From assembly GCA_037954665.1 (NCBI GenBank), contig JBBMOL010000018.1, positions 7,502,001 through 7,566,000 of the forward strand: DNA of 64,000 nucleotides. Reading direction: 5' to 3'. Below the pieces are notes generated by a model. It was given only the letters and a program-made list of their open reading frames with translations, searched no databases and was not told the DNA's origin. The stretch comes from Laguncularia racemosa (Eukaryota > Streptophyta > Magnoliopsida > Myrtales > Combretaceae). A program made the translations under genes and the position numbers. Positions 11,831 through 22,340 of this stretch are shown piece after piece (position 1 is the first letter of the stretch; every line of letters begins with the position of its first letter).

Positions 11831-12510
11831 CTAAGCCCATGCTTTAGGAAGAGCAATGTTGGATCTAACACTATCAAGAGGAGGAGTAAAGTGTTTTTTG
11901 AACTGCTCACAAAAGAAGAGTTGGAGGAATACCAAGTCTATATGTGACACGTTCACATAGCAGCCCTTTGAATGAACAGAAGCCTTGTGGTATAGATCTA
12001 AGGGCTTACACCTTCTTCTGGTCCACCAGAAAACATAAACAAGGATAGCCAATATGCTACAAAAGCTGCAAGTTCATACCTATAGAAATGACCCAAAAAA
12101 AAAAATGAAAGAGAGGGGCATAAGTACACAACTATAAGGATATACTTGAGAATGGATGATAATGTTTACTCTTGTGCATGACTCAAGCCAGAAATCTAAG
12201 ATTTTTCTTTTCTCTACTCCTCAAAAAAGTATGCAAGTCAGGAAGAGAAGCACGACTTCCTCTTGCTGTTGTGAGAAGCCTTTAAGGCATCCAGTAAGGA
12301 CACTTGAGAACTATGCTCCTTATAAGACACTTTAGTAAAGGTGATGTTGGTCTACCCAAAACAAGTCAAGTTTAGGAGAATGACGACATCCTCAAGTGTT
12401 AAGGTGATTTCCCCCCAATAAGTGATGAATGTGTGAGTCTGAGTATTCCATCGACAGATGATCACCCACCACAATTCTAACCCGCTTATATGTGGGAACT
12501 ATGGGCGGGT
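11831..12510 (-). pseudogene. Antisense plant mobile domain (PMD) gene of E1
   Basis: Read on the minus strand, 12450-12340 gives RWNTQTHTF followed by WGEITLTLEDVVILLNLTCFG. This matches the hallmark of the plant mobile domain (aminotransferase-like family, the type found in MAIN/MAIL1 and in several transposons). Further along, 11950-11850 gives HIDLVFLQLFFCEQF, matching the domain's FLQLFLWERF-like region. Stops and frameshifts separate the pieces, so it is a relic. It lies opposite to gag-pol, between integrase and the 3' LTR, where Tat/Retand-type elements often carry an antisense ORF. E2 is inserted just upstream of its N-terminal part. Confidence 0.65.
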
Positions 12511-12539
12511 GGAAGTAGTAATGGCACGGAAGTCACATA

Positions 12540-12544
12540 CTCGA
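12540..12544. repeat. E2 left target-site duplication (CTCGA)
   Basis: CTCGA precedes the proposed E2 start, TGTAAAT at 12545. CTCTA follows the E2 end at 31976-31980. One of the five bases differs, as expected for an old insertion. Confidence 0.6.
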
Positions 12545-13892
12545 TGTAAATACACAAGTAATATTATATATATATATATATAGTTGACAATAATAAAAAT
12601 CTACCGAGGATAAGATAGGGAATATGATTTATTATTAAGGGCAAGATGGTCTTTTTGTGACCTGGGTATATAAGCTTCTTTTAACCTAGTTTTAACCTTT
12701 ACCTCATTCGTTATTGTAGAACCTTAGGTTACTCCACAAAAACTCTCTCAAAGAAATAGAACCATAGACTCTTCTTGTGGAAATCTACGAGAGAAGAAGA
12801 CAACCAAGTCACTGCTAGTTTATCGAATCAAGGTAAGTGCATAGATCAGCAATTATTAATCATTGTTTTATGTATGTATATGGTAGCATAGGGATTAATA
12901 AATTAAGACTATTTACAAATCAAGATCAATCAGTACTATGTAAGGTTCAGAACAAGTGATTCAAGCATCCCAATCACAATTTGAGTCAAGTAAGTATACC
13001 TACTCATGTATTACATTAGAAATTTCATACTCGATAGATCAATTAGGTTAAATTTATTAGAAATTAAACTGAGAGATCGATTTACAAACAAGAGAAAATG
13101 GAATTTGGGGATGCAAAGTGACCTATATAGCTAGGTACACACTCGTATACCTCTCCGTGCTGAAATACAAAGTGTACAATAAGGTATAAGGTCATAGACA
13201 CGCCCACGTACATAGGCGTGTCAAGTTTATAAAATTCCAGAAGGGTACACGGCCTCTAACACAGTTGTGTACTTCCTCATGTTAAATTGCCAAAGTACAC
13301 AGTGTCTAACATAGCCGTATATTAGACCGTATCAACTACATAGCCTCCAACATGGCCGTGTTGAGTTGAAACATGTTCCTTTCATGTTATTTTGTTGAAA
13401 TACGCTCCTAAAATGAATGTAATTAAAACTATATATAGGTTTGAGAGACTTGTGAAGCTATAGAAGTGTAAGGAAAACCTAGTTTTGCAAAGTCAGATAC
13501 ATATATACCATTTTATTGCTTGTGTTTGATAAGTTAGATATCGTGTGTGGATTTAATACTATTGTAAATGAACTTAATGAGTGTGCATGTGATTGTAAAT
13601 TGTTGGCTGAGAAACCAAGTGTAGGTCGGTGTTCTCGGGGTAGTACCCCGGTGATCGATATGTGACGTTGTCCCTAGTAGAGTCATGTACTTAAATGATC
13701 CTGGTAGTTTATGTAAGATATTTGCTTGTGGAAGGATGTTGTGTAAGTGATTATAGGAGGTTGTTGTGTGAGAATTGAAAGGTTGAAAGGACTCATGGAC
13801 TCACGGATAGTGGGGCTCACCTACTGTCATATATATTATTATTATTATGTATGGAAAATAAACTCATGGATAAAAGGGGAACACCCTTTATC

Positions 13893-13946
<54 letters not shown>

Positions 13947-14561
13947 TGTGGAAGGATTGAGTGGTTATGTGTAAGGAAGTATGATGACTCTGATGATGAA
14001 ACTATGTGTTGGCTAAAGGTTGTTAAAGATAAATAAAATTACGTGTGAATATTGTGTTGCATCACACATGTGTAATTGCTTCTATCATGGCATGTGTACG
14101 TGTTTGTAGATATACATAGTACTGGGTATTAGCTTAGTCCTCGTAGGAACCTTTTTAGCTACGGTGCCACATGAGAAATTGTAGGGTATGATGATAATCT
14201 AGTGGAGACTAATCAAGATCAAGAGAATGAGGAAAATGTAAGATACATCTACTATGATGAGTAGTAAACAGATGGCTAAAAGGAAGATTAATAGTTGAAA
14301 TAGTTCAAATGAATTGACAATTGTTGCAATATTTCAATTGTTGAAAGCTTCCGCTATAATGAGTTGAGGAGATTTGATTATGATGTACTATTGACGATAG
14401 ACCTCTTTATAAATCTTTTATACTTGGAGAATAGTTTTTATGATTCATTATGAATTTATGAATGTTAATATTGGAGAATTGTAGTATCTAAGCCTTTGCG
14501 TGTTTTCATATAAAAGAGACATGTGGCGAGCCATAGTGCTATTGAGTTCTAGGGTCTTACA
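12545..14561 (+). repeat. E2 5' LTR
   Basis: About 2.0 kb, ending in GTCTTACA. It aligns along its length with 29990-31975. Landmarks are shared blocks such as GATAAGATAGGGAATA (12613 and 30051) and the (TA)n tract, which is about 27 units at 13894-13942 here against about 11 units near 31337-31358. CACGG/GTGT-rich stretches lie at 13190-13375. The start at 12545 is chosen because it gives a near-perfect TSD; the first 40 bases align poorly with the other LTR. Confidence 0.75.
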
Positions 14562-14568
14562 ACTTAGG

Positions 14569-14586
14569 TGGTATTAGAGCCTAGGT
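14569..14586 (+). other. E2 primer binding site (initiator tRNA-Met type)
   Basis: TGGTATTAGAGCCTAGGT lies seven bases after the LTR end. It matches the TGGTATCAGAGC primer site complementary to initiator tRNA-Met, with one C-to-T change. Confidence 0.8.
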
Positions 14587-14844
14587 TTGATGATCTTTAA
14601 AATTAAGTGAGGATCAATAGTATAAGTTTCAAACAATAGAAAGTAAGTCATGATCTTTAGAAGAATTAGGTGTTAGATCTATAAGATGATGATATATCAT
14701 GAGAGTGGTTAGAAGATGTGAATAATATTACTGACCTATGAACCTCGTCAATATTATGCAAAATGTTAATGTAAATATTATATACTATGGGGAATGTATA
14801 TATATTCTTATATCATTCCTCACTATTGTATTTTGTTTTGTAGA

Positions 14845-15995
14845 ATGCTTAGGAGAATTTTGAGACCAGGATTATCTTTAAGAGCTGGAGGTGATGCTCC
14901 TTAATAATAGAAGGCCACCTAGACCTACTCAATTTAAACAAAGAAGGAATGAATTAAATGTTGCACAAATGCCAGAGGCTATCAATACTCTAGCAAGAGT
15001 AGTGGCATAGTAGCAGCAACAAATACAAGAGATGCAAGTGTCGAATATAAGACAAACACAAATGATGGGAGAGATTAGAGAGAAACCAACTGAGGAACTA
15101 GGTTTGGACCATTTTGTCATAATGGTTATGGAGTTTAAGCCGAAGGTTGACGATCCACTAGATGCTATGTAATGGATTGATGAAATAGAAAAGACTTTTG
15201 AAGCACTAGGGACACTTGAAGATAAGAAGGTGAAATATGCAGTGTATCTATTGAAGGGCTCAGCTTCTAAATGGTGGTCGAATGTTTCCAGACTCACCAT
15301 AGGGGCGATCACTTGGGATAGGTTCAAAGAGAAGCTATATGATTAGTATTTCCCGACCACCATTAGGGATAGAATGCAGGCATCATACTACAACTGCTAT
15401 CCAAGGAAAGAAATCAGTAAATGAATATGAGACAGAACTTAGCCATCTAATGAAGTTCATGCCACCTGCATTCAGAGTTGATGAGAAGTCAATGGCTCAT
15501 CGGTTTGTATTGGGACTAGAACCTACCCTATAACATGAAGTGGTTGCTTTCCAATTGAAAACTTACTTTGGAGTTGTAAACAAGGCCAAACTCTTGGAGC
15601 AAAGTCACAAAAGGACTGATGAAATGAGGACTCTAGGAACTAAAATGGTATTTGGAAAAAGACCTAACAAAAGTGTTATAACTCAAGAGAAAGGTAAAAG
15701 ACCTCACACAGTGCGAACCAGACCTATGGTCATTACAGTGCCTTCCCCTCAGGTTAGGACCCCATTCGTAGGACATGGTAACAGATGCGGCAGATGCTAT
15801 GGGCCACACGAGCTAAACAAATGCAAATGGCCAAAAGGTGCCTATTTTTCATGTGGAAAGATAGGACACAGCAGCAAGACCTATTGGGAGAGATCAATTC
15901 CACTTACATTCTACTTCTCATGCAAACAAAGGGGTTATAAAATGGTGGATTGTCCAAATAACAAAGATAGAATGTGCAGCCAGCACCAGTAATAA
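14845..15995 (+). pseudogene. gag: E2 gag remnant
   Basis: An ATG at 14845 opens the gag frame. The middle part at 15100-15340 reads as retrotransposon gag, with segments such as WIDEIEKTFEALG and SASKWWSNV. A frame change near 15360-15390 leads into VNEYETELSHLMKFMPP (15339-15533) and then 15540-15992. The C-terminal part has a knuckle-like Cys/His array around 15785-15960, including YFSCGKIGHSSKTY, where the last Cys is changed to Tyr. Several stops show that it is inactive. Confidence 0.7.
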
Positions 15996-16109
15996 AAAAT
16001 CAAGTTGGAAATAATAATGGTAGGCCTTAGTAGGGAAGGCCAAGGCATAGGGCACCAGCACGAGTGTTTGCACTATAGAGGCAAGACACTCCAAATACAA
16101 AGACCTTAG

Positions 16110-16450
16110 CAGGTATGCTAATAGTAAATTCTACTAAAGCATATTTTTTATTTGATACCGGTACATCACATTCATGTGTGGTTGATGCATTTAGAATTAG
16201 ACATGATATATGTTCTAAGATGTTAGTTGTTGTGTTGAATTTGAGTAGACCTATGGGTGTGGGTAAAGGACTAAACAAAATATGTAGAAAGGTCTATATA
16301 GAAGGATAGGTTAAAGTATTATTTGTAGATCTTCTGAAGTTAAATATGATTGACTTTGATGTAATTCTAGGAATAGATTGGTTAATCAAACATCATGCAA
16401 CAATAAATTGTCATGATATAAGCATCCATTTCAATACACCAGAAAGGAAC
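16110..16450 (+). pseudogene. E2 aspartic protease remnant
   Basis: The frame at 16115-16309 contains FLFDTGTSHSCVVDAF, the retropepsin active-site motif D-T/S-G-A/T-S. It is followed by MIDFDVILGIDWL (16345-16385), the conserved second landmark of gypsy proteases. A stop at about 16307 separates the two. The enzyme would cleave the polyprotein. Confidence 0.7.
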
Positions 16451-16503
16451 AATTTAGTTTCCAATTAGAGGCACATAGGCCAACAAGGCTACCTACTTAT
16501 GAA

Positions 16504-17463
16504 TTGTGGGGGGGGGGGTGGGGAAGTATAATGACTTTAGTAGCAGTTAAGGTTGAAGGTGTGATGAAAATGGATCTAGTAAGGGTAGTGAAGGAATTTA
16601 CTAGAGTATTTTTAGATAACCTACTAGGTTTACCTCTTATAAGGGAGATTGAATTTAGCATAGATTTAGTACCTGGTACAACTCCCATATCAAAAGCCAT
16701 ATACCGTATGTTACCTATAGAGCTCAAAGAACTAAAGGATCAGATACAAGAATTGCTAGGTAAGAAGTTTATCAAACCAAGTGTTTCACCTTGGGTTGCA
16801 TCGGTATTATTTGTAAAGAAGAAAGATAACAACATGCGATTATGCATAGACTACCAAGAGTTGAATAGCGTTACAATTAAAAATAAATACACTCTCCCAA
16901 AGATTGATGACTTGTTTGATCAGTTGCAAGGGGCTTAAGTTTTCTCAAAAATAGACTTGAGATCTAAGTACCACCAACTGAGAGTCAAGGAAGAAGACAT
17001 CTAGAAGACCTCCTTCAGAACTAGGTATGGGCATTATGAGTTTTAAGTAATGCCATTTAGACTTACAAATGCGTCGGCAGCCTTCATGGACTTAATGAAC
17101 CAAATTATCAAGGAATACCTGGATAAGTTTGTCATCTTGTTCATAGATGACATTCTAATATACTCCAAAAGCGAGGAAGATCATGAGCAGCACTTGAGGA
17201 TAGTGTTGAATAAACTATAAGAAAAAAAGTTGTACGCCAAATTTAAGAAGTGTGAATTCTGGTTGAAGCAGGTCACCTTTTTGGGACATGTGATTAGTTA
17301 GGAAGGATTATCTATAGATCCTAAGAAGATAAGAGCTATGAATGAATGGCTAAGCTAAAGACCATAACAGAAATTAGAAGCTTCTTGGGGTTAGCAAGAT
17401 ACTATAGAAGATTTGTAAAAGGATTCTCCAAATTGGCCACCCTTTAACCAAGTTAACTCAAAA
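16504..17463 (+). pseudogene. E2 reverse transcriptase, cut by E3
   Basis: 16504-16938 is open and carries the RT entry region (SPWVASVLFVKKKDNNMRL, CIDYQELN). After a stop at 16936 the same frame gives FSKIDLRSKYHQLRV and the polymerase box FIDDILIYSKS near 17140. Stops at 17002 and 17044 are TAG/TAA where relatives have Gln. The chain is broken at 17463 by E3 inside the segment following YYRRFVKGFSKLA. RNase H resumes at 27933. A G-run of 11 near 16507 may reflect slippage. Confidence 0.8.
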
Positions 17464-17468
17464 AGGGG
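17464..17468. repeat. E3 left target-site duplication (AGGGG)
   Basis: AGGGG lies here and again at 27928-27932. Both are perfect and directly abut the E3 LTR ends (TGTCGAG... and ...GTTTACA). Confidence 0.85.
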
Positions 17469-19380
17469 TGTCGAGTCTAATTTCAAATTTTACGTTATCT
17501 TCCTAATCCGATTCACATTAGATCCTATGCTCATCTAATATAAATCCTCGACTTGAACTAGGAATTTTATTATTTATTTGGAGTCGCCACTCAACTGGAT
17601 TTGGGAAAAATTATTGAATTAGAATTAATTAAGCGGATCTAATTCATCAGATTAATTTTAATCTAGACAACTAATCAATGAAATCTCCTCTTTTATTTTT
17701 ATAAAAGAAGAAGAAAGAAAAACCAGAGATTTTCGACTCGAGGGCTGTCCTATTAAAACCCTAAAGTTACCACCTTATCCTTCTAAAATTTGAATTATGT
17801 TAAGATATCTTTTTTTTTAGCATAAAAAGGAAATACTAGAACAATGATACAATGATTATACTAATAATGATTTGAAAATATTTTTTTTAATTCTTTTTAG
17901 AGTTGCCCCATAAGGGTGCCTACGTACCTGCTATTCGGCATCAAACGGGCGGCAGTTCATTTTTCATAAAACTTTAGTGGATTGTTTTGATTTTAATTAT
18001 GAAAACATGTTGGGTTTACCTTTATTATCACTTTAAAATTTTTTCAAAAAAATTCTAAGTCTAAGCTTTATTATTATTTTTTTTATATTTTATATTATTT
18101 TTTTCTTTAAAAAACTAAAACCTCTAATTTAAAAAAAAAAAAGATCAATTAATTATTATATATATATATATATATTGAAAGAAGTTTTCTAAGTGATAAA
18201 AATGTTTATCATTTTTATTAAATTTTTTTATTAATCTAACTTTTACTAATTTTTATTAATTATAATAGCCATATATAGTTATTTATTTATTAAAACTCTA
18301 AACCTAATTCTAATAAAAAAATTATTTTTTTATTTTTATAATAGTAAATGAATGAATAAATAAATAAAATAATAAAAAAAAGGAATCTAGCTAACCTGGA
18401 TGCAAGTCAGATCAGATTGGGTCAAGTCAAATCACGGCAATCGAAGCTTCTTCGATGGTGGCTTTCCAGCGACTGTTGAAGGCTGTTAAGGAGTCAAAAC
18501 CTAGGTTCTCGAGGGCGTGAAGTCGAATGGTAGTGTCACTTTGCACTAAAGACCGCTCTTGGTAGTGGTTCTAATGGTGGTCATCGGTGGGGGTTTGAAG
18601 AACTCCGACGAAGGCTTCAACTCGTGTATTTCTCTCTTTTTTCTCTCTTCTAATTACTTCCTTCACTTCCTCTCGTCAAGTCCTATTTATAGGCCCCCAA
18701 AATCGAGCTTGATAAGCTCAAATCTCCTTCGCTATTGAGACCCATCCTCATCCGTTTTTTATTTTCTTTTGATTCATGTTAATCTTTGATTTTTGTTAAG
18801 ATTGATGTTAATTTGATGATATTTATCCTATTTTAGTTAAAGATATACTGGATTTATGCAAAACAATTAAATCAAAATGGTCGGATTTCCTTTCTCCCGT
18901 GTCGATGTCGATCTTAGATGGAGGTTGAAGACGAGCACACGCCCAACGCATGCGATTTCGTCATCCAACTGCATGCTGCCACATGGCAGCTGGAAGAAAA
19001 AAATTGCAAAATGGCACAAATGCCTCCCCCGAGTTTCGAACCTATGACCTGACCCCCCCCCCCCCCCCCCCCCCCCCTTCTTATGCACACGAGGCCAACA
19101 ACCAAACCGGCTAAGTTAGCCCATTTCTCAGTTTTCTATTACACTCAAATTGTATATACGCATAACAATTTTTATTAATTTTATATTATTTTAAAATTCT
19201 AAAATTTTATAAAAATTCCTTAATGTCTTTTATTGTTATTTCTACCTTCATTTTCCAAAATTGGTGTATTATTCCTATTTATTTTATTTTTTATCATTAT
19301 TTTTCCTTCATTTATGAAAAATAGAAGAAAATTTGAAAAAACATTAATTATGATCAGAGGTCAAAAATGGGGTGTTTACA
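17469..19380 (-). repeat. E3 3' LTR (left copy)
   Basis: 1912 bp, starting TGTCGAGTC and ending GGTGTTTACA on the plus strand. It aligns with 26093-27927 throughout. It contains a (TA)n tract at 18157-18174, a 25-base C run at 19053-19077 and a tRNA-like module. A primer-site-like string, GGAGTCGCCAC, also lies inside the LTR at 17580-17590. Confidence 0.85.
19026..19122 (-). other. tRNA/SINE-like module in E3 left LTR
   Basis: On the minus strand the sequence begins GGGCTAACTTAGCCGG, an A-box-like stretch. It passes through a G run (the complement of the C run) and reaches GGTTCGAAACT at 19042-19032, close to the pol III B-box consensus GGTTCGANNCC. The arrangement recalls the head of a tRNA-derived SINE interrupted by a homopolymer. 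The right LTR has the same module, with a better A-box region. Confidence 0.45.
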
Positions 19381-19400
19381 ACTACCCCTCTTTGTAGTAA
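19381..19400 (-). other. E3 polypurine tract
   Basis: On the minus strand ACAAAGAGGGGTAGT directly precedes the left (3') LTR, the expected place for plus-strand DNA priming. This supports minus-strand orientation of E3. Confidence 0.65.
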
Positions 19401-19606
19401 AGTTTGAAAAACTTAACTACAAAGACACCATTTTTTCCTAATAGACAGATAGATAATGCCATAGTTAGCTGGCTATCCGAACCTGGTTCTACTAGGGAGT
19501 TGTTTAATTATCTGTTTGAGTAGGGAAAATACTCCATGAGCTAATGATCCCATGTTGCAAAAAATGATCACTTTATGATGATTAATACTCTTTGGGGAGT
19601 GGCCTT

Positions 19607-20238
19607 AGATAAAGAAACATCTCACCAAACTAGTAACCTAAAGGGAGAGATTATCTAGAAAAGAGCTATTATGAGCTAACTAATTGATGATAGGAAGTGT
19701 CTCATTAGACTAACAAATAGAAATTGTTTAGGAATGTGCTCTTTTAAGCTAACTAACTGATAATAGGAAGCGTTTTACAAGACTGGCAACCTTGAAAAAG
19801 AGATTGTTTAGGAAAGCGCTCTTATGAGCTGGCTAACTGATAATAAGAGGCGTCTTACAAGACTAGCAACTTTAAAGAAATCATCTAGAAAAATGCTTTT
19901 ATGAACTAACTAATCAATGATGGAAAGCGTCTCACTAGACTAACAACCTTAAAAAGAGATTATTTAGAAAAGTGCTCTTATGAGCTGACAAATCAATGAT
20001 AGGAAGTGTCCCACTAAACTAACAACCATGAAGGATAGATCATCTAGAAAAGTGCTCTTACGAGCTAACTGATTGATGATAAAAAGCATCTCACTAGACT
20101 AGTAATTGTCATAGGAGGATATTTAGAAAAGTGCCTCATTGTGGGCTAACTAATTGATATTGAGAAGCGTCTCTTTAGACTTACAACCCTGAAGAAGAAG
20201 TTTAGGAAAGTGCCCCATTATAGGCAAGCTAATTGATA
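19607..20238. repeat. Tandem array, about 8 units of about 80 bp, in E3
   Basis: Degenerate units share blocks such as AGGAAGYGTCTCACTAGACT, AACAACC, TTTAGAAAAGTGCTCTTATG and AGCTAACTAATTGAT. I count eight units with lengths of 76-84 bp. The array lies next to the 3' LTR of E3. Tandem repeats in the 3' untranslated part are a known habit of Tat/Ogre-type elements. Confidence 0.75.
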
Positions 20239-22340
20239 ATGAATTCCTAAGTGAGAATCTTATTTTTCCAATAATAGTCAAGAGTTTAGGATGACTTAAA
20301 ACTTTTGAACAAATGATAACTAAAACTTTTCTAAAAATCTTCAAGACAATTGCTCTTCTAAACTTAAGGATCAGGCAACAAGGTATCAAAGTATTTTCTA
20401 GTAAACTTTGAAAAAAATCTAAAAGAATTATTATTATTATTATTTTAAACATTGCTAGCAAGTAAAGAGTTTGACAGGGTTCCCAAAAATACAAATAAAG
20501 GGTAGGCCTCCCCTACTACTGAATAATCACTTACTCTTTTGCCTCATTTTACTTGGAGGGTTTGGTTTAATCTTGAAAAAGTGGTATCTTTACTTAATCA
20601 ATCACCTCTTGAGGGGTTTCTTGCAATTAAGACTCATATCTTCTTCTTGTGGAGCATCAATATTTAAAATTTAGGCCAAACAACTCCAATGAGGAATGAC
20701 TTTAAATTCCCTCATTCTATTTTTAGAAATAGATATCTCATTCTCAATTGGTTTAATCTAAGAGGACTTCCTTACAATCTCTCGGTTTAGATGTCACTCT
20801 TGACTTTTATTCCAAAAATTATTATCTCTCTTGTAGGTAATACACTTTGATCAATCTATTAGGCCTTTTTGGGACTTATAATGCAATAGGCTTTTGGTTT
20901 CAAAAAAAGTACCAATGTCAAGGTCTTATTTTGAAAGAATCATCATTTCAACTTGGGTTTACAAGTCAAGAAAACTAGAATAGTACTTGCTTTAGCAATT
21001 TTTGCTTAAGATAAATTATTTTCAATGATTTAGAGAAGTCTTCAAAGAAGGGTGGTATATCTTTGAATTGTAATGTTTGGGTTCTTGTATTTGGTCTTGG
21101 TATTTTCAAGTATTGTTGGACTTTTTTATTGTGTATAGGTTTAACCACAATCTTAGGCTTTTCTCATTTCTTTTTCTTTTCTTTCTTTTTCTTTCATTTT
21201 CTTTTTCCATCTTTTTTCCTTTTCTTTTGAGCCCAATAGTGATCATCTCTTGTGGGTCACATGTATTTTTTCAAAAATGTAGACTTTTCTTCATCAAAAG
21301 AAATAAATTATCCACAACAAAAATTATCCTTGAATTGTTATAACTAAGGCAAGCACTATTTAGTTAATTCCTTTTTTCTTGATTGATGCCATTATCTTCT
21401 TAATCATCCCATTGTAAGGTAGTTCTCAACATGGTTAAATTTTGAAACTCTTTTTATATAAGCTCAAATGGGTTGGTAAAGGATTATTGTCTTTAGGATA
21501 GCAAAAATGAATGCCTAACATTATTTTGATTAACGTATCAAATTCAAGATAGACCTCCTTTAAGGAATGAGTCAATAACCTCATATTAATAACACTTAAC
21601 TCTTGAGTGTTTAAGGGTTAGTGTTTGGGATGTGGTTTGCTTCTTGTCATCCTAAACCACTCAAACAAAATGAGATGTCCTTCCATTTTACCATATTTGC
21701 CCATATTCACCGTGTCTCATAATGTCTTTGGGAGTTATGTGCCCCTGTCAAGTGATTTAGTCTTAACTCAACTCTCTTGGGAATTTAGTTACCCAAGACT
21801 TAGCTAGCTAGGATAGTCTTCTTTATGCCCTCATTGGTAATTGACCATAGCCACTTTGAAAATGTGCCCCAAAATTAATTGTCTTTGTGTCTATTTTATA
21901 TAACTCCTAATGAAGAGAAAGTTCAAGTGTAACCTTTACGATTGGAGAGAGTAGGAAGGTTTTATGTTTCGAGGCTATATCAACATATGAGGAGACCTTT
22001 TGAAGTGAATGGGGTCTTTCAAATTGAGAGTAGGTTATAGAGGTCTTTGGCTTTATGTTCAGAGTAAGTGATTGTGAGCCTTGAGTTAAGCTAACCATTC
22101 AAAAGCAACTTTTAGGACCTTGAAAAGATCTCTTATTGTTAGTAACTCTTCAATTTTCTTGGTTGTGTTCTTTTTTTTATTGTTATTATTTTTTAGTAAA
22201 TATGTAAACAAGATGCTCACACGAATGCAAAAGAACCAGCATATAATTAACGATGTAATAATACTGAAATTTTATTAATATTGCAAACTTGGAGTTTAGT
22301 ACTTTGAAAAAAGAAAAGGAAACAATATTTATCGATCCTT
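20239..22340. other. E3 internal non-coding region
   Basis: AT-rich DNA with a polypyrimidine stretch at 21164-21235 and short chance frames on both strands. I recognise no domain. Confidence 0.5.

Noticed and set aside
13747..14036. Open frames with Tyr-Ile repeats
   Set aside because: These are translations of the (TA)n microsatellite in the E2 5' LTR.
14929..15327. Minus-strand open frame of 132 codons in E2 gag
   Set aside because: It is the shadow of the gag coding strand, where clear gag motifs are read on plus.
16505..16520. Regulatory G-quadruplex in E2
   Set aside because: A single G run inside decayed pol coding sequence; most simply polymerase slippage or a sequencing artefact.
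18867..19105. Gly-rich minus-strand frames, also at 27384-27632
   Set aside because: They result from the C runs in the E3 LTRs and are not kept in one frame between the two LTRs.
19607..20238. CRISPR-like array
   Set aside because: Repeat units are contiguous and degenerate with no unique spacers, and the context is a plant retrotransposon.
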